The notes under the pieces were generated by a model. The model had not been told where the DNA came from. It was given only the letters and a program-made list of their open reading frames with translations, and did no database searches. Shown one piece after another: positions 17,201 to 26,283 of a stretch of 64,000 nt of DNA; positions within the stretch are counted from its first letter, which is position 1; each line of letters begins with the position of its first letter. Source of the stretch: an uncultured Bacteroidota bacterium (GTDB taxonomy: Bacteria > Bacteroidota > Bacteroidia > Chitinophagales > Chitinophagaceae); the NCBI GenBank assembly GCA_903903635.1, contig CAIUZK010000172.1:1-64000 (forward strand), written 5' to 3'. Made by a program: the position numbers and the translations under genes.

Positions 17201-17968
17201 ATGATTGCAAATGACGTAGGAGTAACCATAATAGTTACTACATTATTGATCCTTCTTCTCTTAGCGGGTGTAATCATTACTATGTTCATTTCAAACCGAA
17301 GGAATCAGCAACAGGAAATGAAGATGGTGCAGATGCAGATTGATTATGAAAAGGAGTTGAGGAAGGTGCAATATGAGGTTCAGGAACAGGTACTGGTGAA
17401 CATTGGCAGGGAGTTGCATGATAATATAGGACAACTGCTAACGGTGATGCACATGCAACTGGAGCAGCACAAGTTCCTGAATCCTGATGGAGGCCCTTTA
17501 ATTGAAACCATAGGTACTACTCTTGGCGAAACCATAAAGGAGGTCAGGCGACTGGGGAAGAGCCTTAATAGTGACTTATTCGAGAGTCAGGGATTGATCA
17601 ATACCATCACCGCGGAGGTGGAGCGGCTTCGGCAGTTGAATAAGTTTGAAGTGAACTGGACATATGATAGTGAACCAGCGCTAACCAAGGATCAGAAGGT
17701 GATTGCGTTCCGCATTTTTCAGGAAATACTGAATAACATATTGAAACATGCCGGTGGCAAGTTTATTACAATCAGCCTGAAAGGAACGGATACATTCAAA
17801 CTACAGGTGAAAGATGAAGGAAAGGGTTTTGATTATCCGGAAATTTTGCGTGTAGCCAAAGGATCGGGTCTTAAAAACATGGTGCGCAGGGCTGAATTGG
17901 CAAAATTGATCTGTAATATTAATAGTATTATAGGTAAAGGCACTACATTTACATTGGAAACTATATAA
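17201..17968 (+). CDS. Membrane sensor histidine kinase, NarL/HisKA_3 type
   Basis: 255 residues. One transmembrane helix (about residues 8-30) is followed by a coiled coil and a HisKA_3 dimerisation box, 'GRELHDNIGQLLT', with phospho-acceptor His73. The ATPase domain shows the N box 'FRIFQEILNNILKHA', G1 'DEGKGFD' and G2 'GSGLKNMVRRAEL'. There is essentially no extracytoplasmic sensor domain, so it probably senses within the membrane or through a partner. It phosphorylates the response regulator encoded 5 bp downstream. The ATG at 17201 is required to keep the membrane helix. Confidence 0.9.
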   Translation: MIANDVGVTIIVTTLLILLLLAGVIITMFISNRRNQQQEMKMVQMQIDYEKELRKVQYEVQEQVLVNIGRELHDNIGQLLTVMHMQLEQHKFLNPDGGPLIETIGTTLGETIKEVRRLGKSLNSDLFESQGLINTITAEVERLRQLNKFEVNWTYDSEPALTKDQKVIAFRIFQEILNNILKHAGGKFITISLKGTDTFKLQVKDEGKGFDYPEILRVAKGSGLKNMVRRAELAKLICNINSIIGKGTTFTLETI

Positions 17969-17973
17969 TCAAA

Positions 17974-18630
17974 ATGTCGGACCAAATTTCAATTGTACTT
18001 GTTGATGATCATATTGTTGTACGCAGTGGCATCAAATCGCTTATTGAGGTAATAGGTAATTACAAGGTTGTTGCAGAATTTGATAATGGGCTGGAGTTTA
18101 CAAAAGCATTGCCCCGAATGAAAGCGCCTGACCTGGCTATAGTAGATCTGAATATGCCGGAAATGGATGGACTGGAGACGATGCGCTGGCTGAGGAAAAA
18201 CAGACCGGGTTTGAAAGTACTGATTCTCACCCTGGAGTCGGATGAAAAGACAATAATTGAATTATTCAGGCTGGGAATAAGGGGCTACCTGCCGAAAAGC
18301 TGCAGCGCAGAACTACTGAAAAAAGCGATAACGGATGTAGTTATCTCTGGGTATTATCACAGTGAATTATTGCAGATGGCGCTGACCTCGGAAATTGAAA
18401 ATAATGAGATAGAACGGAAGATTCATGAGCAGATGTCGGAGCGGGAGATGATGTTTCTGCAGTTGGTATGCAGCCAGGAAGAATATACCTATGAGCGGAT
18501 ATCGGAGATCATGAATGTGAGTCGCAGAACGGTGGATGGATACCGGGAATCCTTATTTGCGAAATTCAATATCAAATCCAAGATAGGGTTGGTACTCTTT
18601 GCCATAAAGCATGAATTGGTGAGGGTGTAA
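17974..18630 (+). CDS. Response regulator, NarL/FixJ (LuxR-type) family
   Basis: 218 residues. The receiver domain shows the acidic pair D11/D12, phospho-acceptor D58 in 'AIVDLNMPEMDG', T86 and K108 ('YLPKS'). The C-terminal LuxR-type helix-turn-helix spans about residues 148-212 ('YERISEIMNVSRRTVDGYRE'). Cognate partner of the kinase immediately upstream (5-bp gap, same operon). A DNA-binding transcription regulator; the targets are unknown. Confidence 0.92.
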   Translation: MSDQISIVLVDDHIVVRSGIKSLIEVIGNYKVVAEFDNGLEFTKALPRMKAPDLAIVDLNMPEMDGLETMRWLRKNRPGLKVLILTLESDEKTIIELFRLGIRGYLPKSCSAELLKKAITDVVISGYYHSELLQMALTSEIENNEIERKIHEQMSEREMMFLQLVCSQEEYTYERISEIMNVSRRTVDGYRESLFAKFNIKSKIGLVLFAIKHELVRV

Positions 18631-18814
18631 GTAGCTGCAAAATTCAGATACATTACCAGGCATTATTGTATCAGTTCAAAGGAATCAAAATATTCTTTAC
18701 AGAACTCATTTATGAAAACATTGCTGATCAAAAGCATCAAACCAATCGGGTTAAAAGCCTAACTTCGCGGCTCAATTTAAAAATATCCAATAACAAACTT
18801 CAAATACAAAATTA

Positions 18815-20449
18815 ATGAATAACGCATATTTTGATTTTGCAGAACCAAAGAACGAGCCGGTGCTCAATTATGCACCAAACAGTCCGGAAAGAAAAGCATT
18901 ACAGGCGGCATTAGCTGAGCTGAAAGGACAGGTAAGGGACATACCGATGTATATTGACGGTAGGGAAGTGCGTGGTGAAGCAAAAAAGGAAATCAGGCCA
19001 CCACATGAAAAAGGACATTTGCTGGGCCATTTTTATCCATCTAATGAGGAGAATATTCATGATGCCATAGATGCAGCATTATCAGTTCGCGAAACATGGG
19101 CTTCCATGAGCTGGGAACACCGCGCAACAATTTTTCTGAAGGCGGCAGATCTGCTGGCTACCAAGTACCGCTTCAGGATGAATGCCGCTACTATGCTGGG
19201 CCAGAGTAAGAATGCGTTTCAGGCTGAGATAGACAGCTCTTGCGAATTGATAGATTTTCTCCGGTTCAATGTGCATTTTCTTAGCCAGATCTATAAGCAG
19301 CAGCCGTTGTCGTCGCAAGGCATGAACAACCGTATGGAGTACAGACCTCTGGAAGGGTTTGTGCTTGCTGTTACGCCGTTCAACTTTACAGCTATTGGCG
19401 GGAACCTGCCTACTGCACCGGCTATGTGTGGCAATGTAGTAGTATGGAAGCCGGCAAATACGCAGGTATACTCAGCCAGTGTATTTATGGAGATACTTAT
19501 GGAAGCAGGTTTGCCGGATGGCGTAATCAACCTGATCTATCCTTCGGGCCCTGTACTGGGTGAGATATGCTATGCACATCCATATTTTGCAGGGGTGCAT
19601 TTTACCGGCTCTACCGGGGTTTTTCAGAACATGTGGAAGAGCATAGGCAACAATATAGCAAGGTATAAATCGTACCCACGCATTGTAGGCGAAACTGGAG
19701 GAAAAGACTTCGTGTTTGTGCACCCTACAGCCAATGTTGATGCAGTTGTTGCCGGTCTTGCAAGGGGCGCGTTTGAATACCAGGGACAGAAATGTTCGGC
19801 TGCATCAAGGGCATATCTGCCAGCCAACCTGGCCACTGAAATTAAAGAAAAACTGGTTAAGGAATTGAAGACCATGAAAATGGGTATAGTAGATGACTTC
19901 ACCAACTTTATAAATGCGGTAATAGATGAAGCTTCGTTTGACAACATAGTGCGATACATTGATAATGTAAAGGACAGCAATGGCGCAGCTTCGATATTAG
20001 CAGGTGGTAAATGCGATAAATCGAAAGGGTATTTTGTTGAGCCAACAGTTATTGAAACAACCGATCCTTCTTACGCTTCTATGTGTGAGGAGATATTCGG
20101 GCCGGTGCTTAGCATCTATGTATATGAGGCGGATAACTGGATACAGGAACTTGAAGTGCTGGATAATACATCGCCCTATGCGCTGACCGGTGCCATATTT
20201 GCACAAGACAGGCATGCCATTGAGTATATGACCAAGGCATTGGTGAACAGTGCAGGCAACTTCTATATCAACGATAAGCCTACAGGCGCAGTAGTGGGAC
20301 AGCAGCCATTTGGTGGCGCCCGCGCTTCGGGTACCAATGATAAGGCAGGATCAATACTGAACCTGTATCGCTGGCTGAGTGCAAGGACTATCAAAGAGAC
20401 CTTTGTTCCGCCTACGGATTACAGGTATGCGTTTCATAAAACGGATTAA
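18815..20449 (+). CDS. pruA: 1-pyrroline-5-carboxylate dehydrogenase
   Basis: 544 residues, the usual length for stand-alone PruA. Aldehyde dehydrogenase hallmarks are visible: 'VTPFNFTAIGGNLPTAPAM' (cofactor pocket), 'HFTGSTGVF', E293 in 'VGETGGKDF' and the catalytic C327 in 'GQKCSAASR', then 'EEIFGPVLSIYVY' and 'QQPFGGARASGTNDKAG'. It oxidises glutamate-5-semialdehyde / P5C to glutamate with NAD+, the second step of proline degradation. The proline dehydrogenase is not in the window. A taacttcg sequence near 18762 could be a degenerate -7 box. Confidence 0.95.
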   Translation: MNNAYFDFAEPKNEPVLNYAPNSPERKALQAALAELKGQVRDIPMYIDGREVRGEAKKEIRPPHEKGHLLGHFYPSNEENIHDAIDAALSVRETWASMSWEHRATIFLKAADLLATKYRFRMNAATMLGQSKNAFQAEIDSSCELIDFLRFNVHFLSQIYKQQPLSSQGMNNRMEYRPLEGFVLAVTPFNFTAIGGNLPTAPAMCGNVVVWKPANTQVYSASVFMEILMEAGLPDGVINLIYPSGPVLGEICYAHPYFAGVHFTGSTGVFQNMWKSIGNNIARYKSYPRIVGETGGKDFVFVHPTANVDAVVAGLARGAFEYQGQKCSAASRAYLPANLATEIKEKLVKELKTMKMGIVDDFTNFINAVIDEASFDNIVRYIDNVKDSNGAASILAGGKCDKSKGYFVEPTVIETTDPSYASMCEEIFGPVLSIYVYEADNWIQELEVLDNTSPYALTGAIFAQDRHAIEYMTKALVNSAGNFYINDKPTGAVVGQQPFGGARASGTNDKAGSILNLYRWLSARTIKETFVPPTDYRYAFHKTD

Positions 20450-20494
20450 CCCCTGAACCCCTCCCGATGAAAAATCGGGACCTTGTTCCGGGGC
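20450..20494 (+). repeat. REP-like palindrome at the end of pruA
   Basis: A stem tcccgat / atcggga lies inside a larger imperfect palindrome (gaacccctcccgat... atcgggacc...gttccggggc). A near-copy lies at 60848-60891, at the 3' end of the PLP-enzyme gene and in the same orientation relative to that gene. Confidence 0.75.
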
Positions 20495-20583
20495 TTAGCA
20501 GGAGAATATGTTTTCGGCGGCAGGCCTTTTACTGGGCCTGTAACTTTATGAATTCTCAATTTGGAAAATAATATTGATTAGAA

Positions 20584-20619
20584 AGCAGAAAACTGGTAAA
20601 ACGGTTTTCTGCTTTTTTT
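20584..20619. terminator. Intrinsic terminator downstream of pruA
   Basis: A perfect 10-bp stem agcagaaaac / gttttctgct followed by seven T residues on the plus strand. It is also 22 bp beyond the stop of pth on the minus strand. Confidence 0.85.
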
Positions 20620-20640
20620 ATACAAAATGGTTTAAAATGA

Positions 20641-21201
20641 CTACTTATTAAACTCCGTCATAGCTTTGCCTAAGCCCTGGGTGGCGAAGCACTCAATAGC
20701 ATCTACACTTTTCAGCAGCATGTCTTTTACCATCGGTACTTCGCTGGGTTTCCATTTGCCCAGTACGAATTGAACCTGCATGCCTTTTGGGAAATCGCTG
20801 CCTATGCCGAAACGGAGGCGTTGGTATTTATCGGTCAGTAATGTCTGTTCAATGCTTTTAAGTCCGTTATGGCCTGCACTGCCACCTGATCCGCGCAGGC
20901 GGATGGTGCCCAATGGCAAGGCCAGTTCATCTACTAAAACCAGCATGTTTTCCATGGGTATTTTTTCCTTGTCCATCCAGTACTTTACCGCCTTGCCGCT
21001 AAGGTTCATAAATGTGGTAGGCTTAATGACTATAAAAGTCTTGCCTTTCCATTTTACCTGCGCCATAAAGGCATGCCTGTCCAGGGTGTAAGTGCCACCA
21101 TGTTTTATTACAAATGTATCTGCAACCTCGAAGCCAATATTATGGCGGGTTGAGTCATATTCAGCGCCAATATTGCCCAGGCCGATAATCAGGAATTTCA
21201 A
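20641..21201 (-). CDS. pth: Peptidyl-tRNA hydrolase
   Basis: 186 residues, typical for bacterial Pth. 'FLIIGLGNIGAEYDSTRHNI' includes N10 and the catalytic His20. 'PTTFMNLSGKAV', 'VLVDELALPLGTIRLRGSGG' and 'SAGHNGLKSIE' are family signatures. It recycles tRNA from peptidyl-tRNA released by stalled ribosomes in the cytoplasm. Convergent to pruA. Confidence 0.95.
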   Translation of the reverse strand: MKFLIIGLGNIGAEYDSTRHNIGFEVADTFVIKHGGTYTLDRHAFMAQVKWKGKTFIVIKPTTFMNLSGKAVKYWMDKEKIPMENMLVLVDELALPLGTIRLRGSGGSAGHNGLKSIEQTLLTDKYQRLRFGIGSDFPKGMQVQFVLGKWKPSEVPMVKDMLLKSVDAIECFATQGLGKAMTEFNK

Positions 21202-21271
21202 ACCGGTGATTAAATTTTAAAAGCAGGTTGAAAAAATTATTTTTAATTAAAAATGCGAATGGCAGATTAAG

Positions 21272-21661
21272 CTACTCCAGCGCATGCAATGCAATCCTGT
21301 TTCCCTCGGTATCCAGTATCAATGCCCAATAGCCGAGGTCGAAAGTTGCGGCAACTATTGTTTTATTCTGCAGTATTTTTCCACCTGCAGGTATCACTTT
21401 GTCAATCACCTTCTGAATTCTGGGTTCGCAATTCAGGTATATCAGCGGGCCATGAGTAGATGGCGTGTAGTACTCAGGATCATAAACAATAGAGCCTCCA
21501 CGACCGTCTTCTTCCCTGTCCCATTCTAAATAACCTATACGGGTATTTCCCCATGTCTGTTCTTTCATAGTGAAATCGAAAAGTGTTTCATAAAATTTTT
21601 TGGCCCGGTCAAAATCGTTAACGGGTATTTCAAACCAATTGATAGCACTTTTTTTTGCCAT
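21272..21661 (-). CDS. VOC (glyoxalase/bleomycin resistance) family protein
   Basis: I start it at the ATG at 21661 (MAKKSAINWFEIPVND), giving 129 residues; the open frame continues 55 codons upstream, but that part is low-complexity and unlike the family. 'WFEIPVNDFDRAKKFYETLF' is the standard VOC opening, and 'LIYLNCEPRIQKVIDKVIPA', 'GGKILQNKT' and 'GYWALILDTEGNRIALHA' form the second half. The family binds a metal with paired betaalphabetabetabeta units. The substrate of this subgroup is usually unknown. Confidence 0.85.
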   Translation of the reverse strand: MAKKSAINWFEIPVNDFDRAKKFYETLFDFTMKEQTWGNTRIGYLEWDREEDGRGGSIVYDPEYYTPSTHGPLIYLNCEPRIQKVIDKVIPAGGKILQNKTIVAATFDLGYWALILDTEGNRIALHALE

Positions 21662-21962
21662 AGAAGTCGCAGTTTTCGGTAGCAAAATACAAACAAAAAC
21701 AATGCCAGAATATTTATATAGAATAATGGAATATTGATTTGAATCAGAACTTTGCAAAACAGGTCTTAAAATCGCCTGAATTACGATCATTTCTGATATA
21801 AATGCGCTTGATATCAGGACATTCACTGATTGTATTGGTTAAAAAAGACAAAGTGCTCTTTCATAGAGTGCATTTTATTTTGAGCAACATTACTAAAGTT
21901 ATGTTTCCTTTTTTGACGATGCTGAATGTAATGTGTAACTTTGCGCCACAAAATTTACATTT
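21662..21962. other. Intergenic region with hydroxyacyl-CoA dehydrogenase promoter
   Basis: A 301-bp spacer between divergent genes. Apart from the promoter at 21912-21943 I see nothing structured in it. Confidence 0.5.
21912..21943 (+). promoter_or_regulatory. Bacteroidota-type promoter
   Basis: TTTG at 21912-21915, a 20-bp spacer, then TAACTTTG at 21936-21943. Both match the Bacteroidota primary sigma consensus (-33 TTTG, -7 TAnnTTTG). Transcription would start about 15 nt before the ATG at 21963. Confidence 0.75.
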
Positions 21963-22925
21963 ATGACTTTGGAAGTAGAAACAGTGTCGATAAAAAAAGA
22001 AAACAGCGCTATGTCCCAGGACTTAAAAACAATAACAATTATTGGCTCAGGTACTATGGGAAATGGTATCAGTCACGTTTTCGCACAGTGTGGATTCACA
22101 GTGCACATGATGGATATTAACCAGGTTGCATTGAATAAAGCCATAGCAACAATTGGTAAAAACATGGATCGCCAGGTAACTAAAGGATCTCTGAGCGAAG
22201 AAGCAAAGCAGGCAGCAATGGGCAGGATTACTACCTATACCGAAATGGCTGAAGCTGTGGCTGATGCGGATCTTGTAGTTGAGGCTGCAACAGAAAACAT
22301 TGAGTTGAAGCTGAATATATTCCGCCAGCTTGATGAGCATTGTCCTCCGCATTGTATCCTTGCATCCAATACATCTTCTATCTCGCTGACACGCATTGCC
22401 TCAGTTACCAAACGTCCGGGAAAAGTGATCGGTATGCATTTCATGAATCCGGTACCGGTTATGAGACTGGTGGAGATCATTAACGGCTATGGTACAGACA
22501 GAGTAGTAACAGAGGCTATTGTAAAATTATCTGAGCAGTTAGGAAAAGTTCCTTGTGTAGTTAATGACTATCCTGGTTTCATTTCTAACCGTATTCTTAT
22601 GCCTTTAATCAATGAGGCTGTTCTGGCTTTGCAGGAAGGTGTTGCCGGCATTGAAGAAATTGATACCATTATGAAGCTGGGTATGGCTCATCCGATGGGA
22701 CCATTGCAACTTGCTGACTTTATTGGTCTGGATACCTGCTACTCTATCATGCATGTGTTGCACATGGGCTTTGGTAATCAGAAATATGCTCCGGCTACCT
22801 TGCTGGCCAATATGGTACAGGCAGGCTACCTTGGTGTAAAATCGGGCGAAGGGTTTTACAAATACACACCGGGCAGCAAAGAACTGGTGGTGAGCGACAG
22901 GTTTGTGAGCAAGAAATGGAAATAG
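21963..22925 (+). CDS. 3-hydroxyacyl(butyryl)-CoA dehydrogenase
   Basis: 320 residues from the first ATG; a second ATG at 22011 (MSQDLKTITIIGSGTMGNGI) matches the usual family start. 'IIGSGTMGNGI' is the NAD-binding glycine loop. 'NTSSISLTRIA' and 'GMHFMNPVPVMRLVEIINGY' carry the catalytic His region, and 'NDYPGFISNRILMPLINEA' and 'LQLADFIGLDT' form the C-terminal dimer domain. It oxidises 3-hydroxyacyl-CoA with NAD+ in fatty-acid/butyrate-type metabolism. The thiolase at 26284 could act next in the same pathway, although the two are not in one operon. Confidence 0.92.
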   Translation: MTLEVETVSIKKENSAMSQDLKTITIIGSGTMGNGISHVFAQCGFTVHMMDINQVALNKAIATIGKNMDRQVTKGSLSEEAKQAAMGRITTYTEMAEAVADADLVVEAATENIELKLNIFRQLDEHCPPHCILASNTSSISLTRIASVTKRPGKVIGMHFMNPVPVMRLVEIINGYGTDRVVTEAIVKLSEQLGKVPCVVNDYPGFISNRILMPLINEAVLALQEGVAGIEEIDTIMKLGMAHPMGPLQLADFIGLDTCYSIMHVLHMGFGNQKYAPATLLANMVQAGYLGVKSGEGFYKYTPGSKELVVSDRFVSKKWK

Positions 22926-22948
22926 TAATATTTGTGATAAAATTTAGC

Positions 22949-22976
22949 AACCCCGGTCTTTCAGGCCGGGGTTTTT
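22949..22976 (+). terminator. Intrinsic terminator
   Basis: Stem aaccccgg / ccggggtt followed by a T-run, 23 bp after the stop of the 3-hydroxyacyl-CoA dehydrogenase gene. Confidence 0.9.
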
Positions 22977-22991
22977 AGTGAAAAGGAGTAG

Positions 22992-22999
22992 TAAATTTG
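22992..22999 (+). promoter_or_regulatory. -7 box of rdgB
   Basis: TAAATTTG, a perfect match to TAnnTTTG, ends only 4 nt before the ATG at 23004, so the mRNA would be leaderless or nearly so. The -33 element is not clear. Confidence 0.55.
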
Positions 23000-23003
23000 C
23001 ATC

Positions 23004-23585
23004 ATGCAGCAATTAGTAATCGCTTCAAACAATACCGGGAAAATAAGGGAGATCAGATCTTTGATAGAAAGCATTGAATTGCTGTCGCTGAATGATATTG
23101 GGTTTACTGATGAAATAGCAGAGCCTTTCCATACCTTCGAGGAGAATGCATTAGCCAAGGCTTCGGCTATTTATCAGTTCTGCGGAAAAAATGTTTTTGC
23201 CGATGACAGCGGTTTATGCGTAAATTCACTAAACGGTGCGCCGGGTGTTGATAGCGCTCATTATTCAGGTGAGCGGAATGATGAAAAAAACCTGCAGAAA
23301 GTTCTGAAGGAACTGGAACATTCGGAGGACAGAAGCGCGTTTTACAAGGCTGTTATCTGTCTTATCTGGGGAGGCGAGGTTTATTATTTTGAGGGTATAT
23401 GCGATGGCGTGCTAATAAAGGAGAAGATCGGTGAAGAAGGTTTTGGATATGATCCTGTATTTATTCCGGCAGGGTATGATAAAACCTTTGGCGAATTGCC
23501 TTTGAGCATTAAAAATGAGCTAAGCCATAGGGGTAAGGCTGTGAGGCAAATGATTGCTTTTTTGGAGTCGGAGTTAGCCGGGTAA
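23004..23585 (+). CDS. rdgB: XTP/dITP (non-canonical purine NTP) pyrophosphatase
   Basis: 193 residues. Signatures: 'VIASNNTGKIREI' (nucleotide binding), 'TFEENALAKASAIY', 'FADDSGLCVNSLNGAPGVDS' and 'GEEGFGYDPVFIP', then 'KNELSHRGKAV'. It hydrolyses dITP/XTP to the monophosphate plus pyrophosphate and so keeps deaminated purines out of DNA. Length and motif order are normal for RdgB/HAM1. Confidence 0.94.
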   Translation: MQQLVIASNNTGKIREIRSLIESIELLSLNDIGFTDEIAEPFHTFEENALAKASAIYQFCGKNVFADDSGLCVNSLNGAPGVDSAHYSGERNDEKNLQKVLKELEHSEDRSAFYKAVICLIWGGEVYYFEGICDGVLIKEKIGEEGFGYDPVFIPAGYDKTFGELPLSIKNELSHRGKAVRQMIAFLESELAG

Positions 23586-23663
23586 ATAAATTGATCTTTG
23601 TAAGAAAGGATAAAAACAACATTGCTGATGCGAAATTTGTTATTCAGCAATAAATATTCAGCG

Positions 23664-24662
23664 ATGAAATTTTCGATAGGTGACCTGATATTATTGAAGC
23701 GGACCGGAGAGGAAGGTCATGTAACTGCATTCATCAATCAGCAGATGCTGGAGGTGGAAGTGAGCGGAGTTTCTTTTCCCGTGCATCTGGACGATATAGA
23801 TCACCCTTATCTCAAGTGGTTTACAGATAAAAACAGGAAGAAGAAAACATCATTGCCAGAGCAACTGCCGATTGAAAAAATAAAGGAGCGCCAACAGCGT
23901 CTTGCCAAGGGGGCTTACCTCTCTTTTATGCCGGTGTATAAAATAGATGAGATGGAAGAGGTGGTAGATGTACTTAAAGTATACCTGCTCAATGAAATGC
24001 CTGTTCCGGTAAAATTCGTGTATGATGTTCAACTCGCCAACAAAAGCGAATTCAGACATGAGGGAACTTTACATCCATTTGGAAATATTTACCTGCACAG
24101 TATCAGTTATCAGGACATGGGAGACCAGCCAAGGTTTCACTGGCAGTTGGCTGATACGTCAAATGACAAAATGGGAATTGAGGATGGGATAGTGCGCATC
24201 AGGCCATCCAAACTTTTTGAGCACATCAGTCAGTTGCAGCAAAACGGGGAAGCTACCTTCAGTTATTTGCTGATTGAGGATTTTGTTCCAAAGAAGAAGA
24301 AAGAGTTACCACCGGTTTATGAACCTCAAAATAAAGCACAGGGGTTTCCGCTGGTTACCAAAAAGAATATCGAAGCAGCAAAATATGAAGTTGACCTTCA
24401 TATTGAGCAGTTGATGCCTGATAAAAAAGGGCTTTCAAATGTTGAGATTGTGCGCATACAGATCGAGACGTTCATGCATTACCTGCAACTGGCTATAGTG
24501 CATCATCAGGAGCGCATGATAGTAATACATGGTTTGGGTAAAGGGCATCTGCGCGAAGAGGTGCATGCCATCCTTAAGCAAACCAAAGAAGTAGGCCGTT
24601 TCAGGAATGAATGGAGTGGTAAATATGGTTTTGGCGCTACGGAGATTTTTTTCAGATATTAA
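23664..24662 (+). CDS. DUF2027 / Smr-domain protein
   Basis: 332 residues from the ATG at 23664 (MKFSIGDLILLKRTGEEGHV); the frame extends 14 codons further up. The N-terminal ~75 residues look like an SH3-like barrel, the middle is a beta-rich DUF2027-type region, and the C-terminal ~90 residues are a Smr domain with 'VDLHIEQL' and the 'HGLGKGHLREEVHAIL' loop. Smr domains bind or nick nucleic acids (as in MutS2), so an RNA- or DNA-related role is likely. The gene follows rdgB by 78 bp on the same strand. Confidence 0.85.
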   Translation: MKFSIGDLILLKRTGEEGHVTAFINQQMLEVEVSGVSFPVHLDDIDHPYLKWFTDKNRKKKTSLPEQLPIEKIKERQQRLAKGAYLSFMPVYKIDEMEEVVDVLKVYLLNEMPVPVKFVYDVQLANKSEFRHEGTLHPFGNIYLHSISYQDMGDQPRFHWQLADTSNDKMGIEDGIVRIRPSKLFEHISQLQQNGEATFSYLLIEDFVPKKKKELPPVYEPQNKAQGFPLVTKKNIEAAKYEVDLHIEQLMPDKKGLSNVEIVRIQIETFMHYLQLAIVHHQERMIVIHGLGKGHLREEVHAILKQTKEVGRFRNEWSGKYGFGATEIFFRY

Positions 24663-24743
24663 TACCGAATTCTCCGGTAATTATTATTTGAAAATTGCAG
24701 TTATGGAATAACAATTTAATGACTTTAGTTGATTTCCTTTCCA

Positions 24744-24751
24744 TATATTTG
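24744..24751 (+). promoter_or_regulatory. -7 box of C10 peptidase gene
   Basis: TATATTTG matches TAnnTTTG and lies 20 nt upstream of the GTG start at 24772. I see no clear -33 TTTG at the right distance. Confidence 0.5.
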
Positions 24752-24771
24752 CGCACAAAAATTATTTAAAG

Positions 24772-26196
24772 GTGAGGATATTTTCAGGATTAGTGCTATT
24801 TGTTCTGTCTTTTCAGTTGTGTGCTGCAAAGTCTGTTGATGAAAAAACCGCCAAAGTTATCGCATCAAATTTTTGCAAAACAGAGGGTGTTGCCATTGAT
24901 AATTCAGGTCTTTCAATGGTGTGGGCTGCAACCGCTCAATTAGCTTCAGCAACTGTTACCGACTTTTATGTTTTCAATACAGGTGCAAATGGGTTTGTGA
25001 TCATTTCGGGTGATGACAATGTTGAACCAGTACTTGCATTTTCAACAGAATCATCTTTAAGGGCAGATTATTTACCTGATAATATAAAATCCTGGTTAGA
25101 GAATTACAAGAATCAGATCAATTATGTTATTGCAAATAATATCTCCGGTAACCAGGTTGTGAGGCAGAAATGGAATGATCTGCAGGTAACATCATCAAAT
25201 ACATTGGCTAAAACCACAACTGCATCCGTTGTATATCCTTTGATGAAAACTATGTGGAACCAGGAGCCCTATTATAATTTCATGTGCCCTTATGATTATG
25301 CAGCTTCGGCAAATGCCGTAACCGGATGCGTAGCTACTGCTATGGCACAAGTAATGAAGTACTGGAACTGGCCTAAAAAGGGTGTTGGTTCTAATTCTTA
25401 TTCAGATGGTTCTTTCGGGGTGCTCAGCGCTGATTTCGGACATACTACTTATCATTGGGATTCAATGCCGATGCTGGTGGGATATAATAATGTAGCAGTT
25501 GGTACCCTGATGTACCATGCCGGGGTGAGTGTAAATATGTCTTATGGCGTTGCCGGTAGCGGCGCTTTTGTAGTCTCGGCTATGAGCCCGATATTGAATT
25601 GTGCCCAATATGCATTACCTACCTATTTCAGTTATAAATCATCATTGCAGGGATTGCTGAGAAATAGTTACTCCGATTCAGATTGGGTTCATATGCTCAA
25701 GGATGAATTGAATGCGAAGAGGCCGGTAATATACTCAGGTTATGGCCCGGGTGGCGGACATTGTTTTGTGACGGATGGCTATATTACTTACAATCGTTTC
25801 CATTTCAACTGGGGTTGGGGCGCTTATGGCGACGGTTACTATATTGTAGAGAACCTGGCGCCGGGTAATGAAACATTTAACGACCAGCAGACTGTTATTG
25901 TGGGCATTATGCCTGATAGCTCGGTAGTGGCAGGTGTCAATGAAATTTCTGCAAACAATAACATTCTTATTTATCCAAATCCGGCAAGTGATGTAGTGAA
26001 TATTGACCTGAGTGGTGTGCGTGCAACAAAGATCAGACTGCTTGATGCTGAAGGCCGGGAAGTTATGACACAAACGCCCTCAGTTAATGCAAAGGTTGAA
26101 ACAATTAATTGTAGCGGGTTTTCGGATGGTATTTATTTTGTTGAACTGCTAACAGAGGGTGGTCTCATCTCTTCAAAACTTGTAATAGCCAGATAG
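24772..26196 (+). CDS. Secreted C10 (streptopain-like) cysteine peptidase with T9SS domain
   Basis: 474 residues with a GTG start that gives a signal peptide (VRIFSGLVLFVLSFQLCAA). A SpeB-type propeptide follows ('FVIISGDDNVEPVLAFSTE'). The catalytic domain has Cys186 in 'AVTGCVATAMAQVMKYWNWP' and His330 in 'GPGGGHCFVTDGY', then 'HFNWGWGAYGDGYY', the usual Trp/Gly motif. The C-terminus is a T9SS type A sorting domain ('ILIYPNPASDVVNIDL', 'FSDGIYFVELLTEGG'). Predicted to be secreted as a zymogen by T9SS and to degrade external proteins after propeptide removal, as in streptopain and P. gingivalis/Prevotella relatives. Confidence 0.93.
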   Translation: MRIFSGLVLFVLSFQLCAAKSVDEKTAKVIASNFCKTEGVAIDNSGLSMVWAATAQLASATVTDFYVFNTGANGFVIISGDDNVEPVLAFSTESSLRADYLPDNIKSWLENYKNQINYVIANNISGNQVVRQKWNDLQVTSSNTLAKTTTASVVYPLMKTMWNQEPYYNFMCPYDYAASANAVTGCVATAMAQVMKYWNWPKKGVGSNSYSDGSFGVLSADFGHTTYHWDSMPMLVGYNNVAVGTLMYHAGVSVNMSYGVAGSGAFVVSAMSPILNCAQYALPTYFSYKSSLQGLLRNSYSDSDWVHMLKDELNAKRPVIYSGYGPGGGHCFVTDGYITYNRFHFNWGWGAYGDGYYIVENLAPGNETFNDQQTVIVGIMPDSSVVAGVNEISANNNILIYPNPASDVVNIDLSGVRATKIRLLDAEGREVMTQTPSVNAKVETINCSGFSDGIYFVELLTEGGLISSKLVIAR

Positions 26197-26220
26197 TTTC
26201 TGCAGTATGACGTTATTTAA

Positions 26221-26257
26221 TTGTGCCATTTCTATGAAGAAATGGCACAACTTTTTT
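26221..26257. terminator. Terminator between convergent genes
   Basis: A perfect 13-bp stem (ttgtgccatttct / agaaatggcacaa) with a 4-nt loop and a T-run on the plus strand, 25 bp after the peptidase stop. Confidence 0.9.
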
Positions 26258-26283
26258 CAGTTAGTAGGAATGTCTTATAATCC

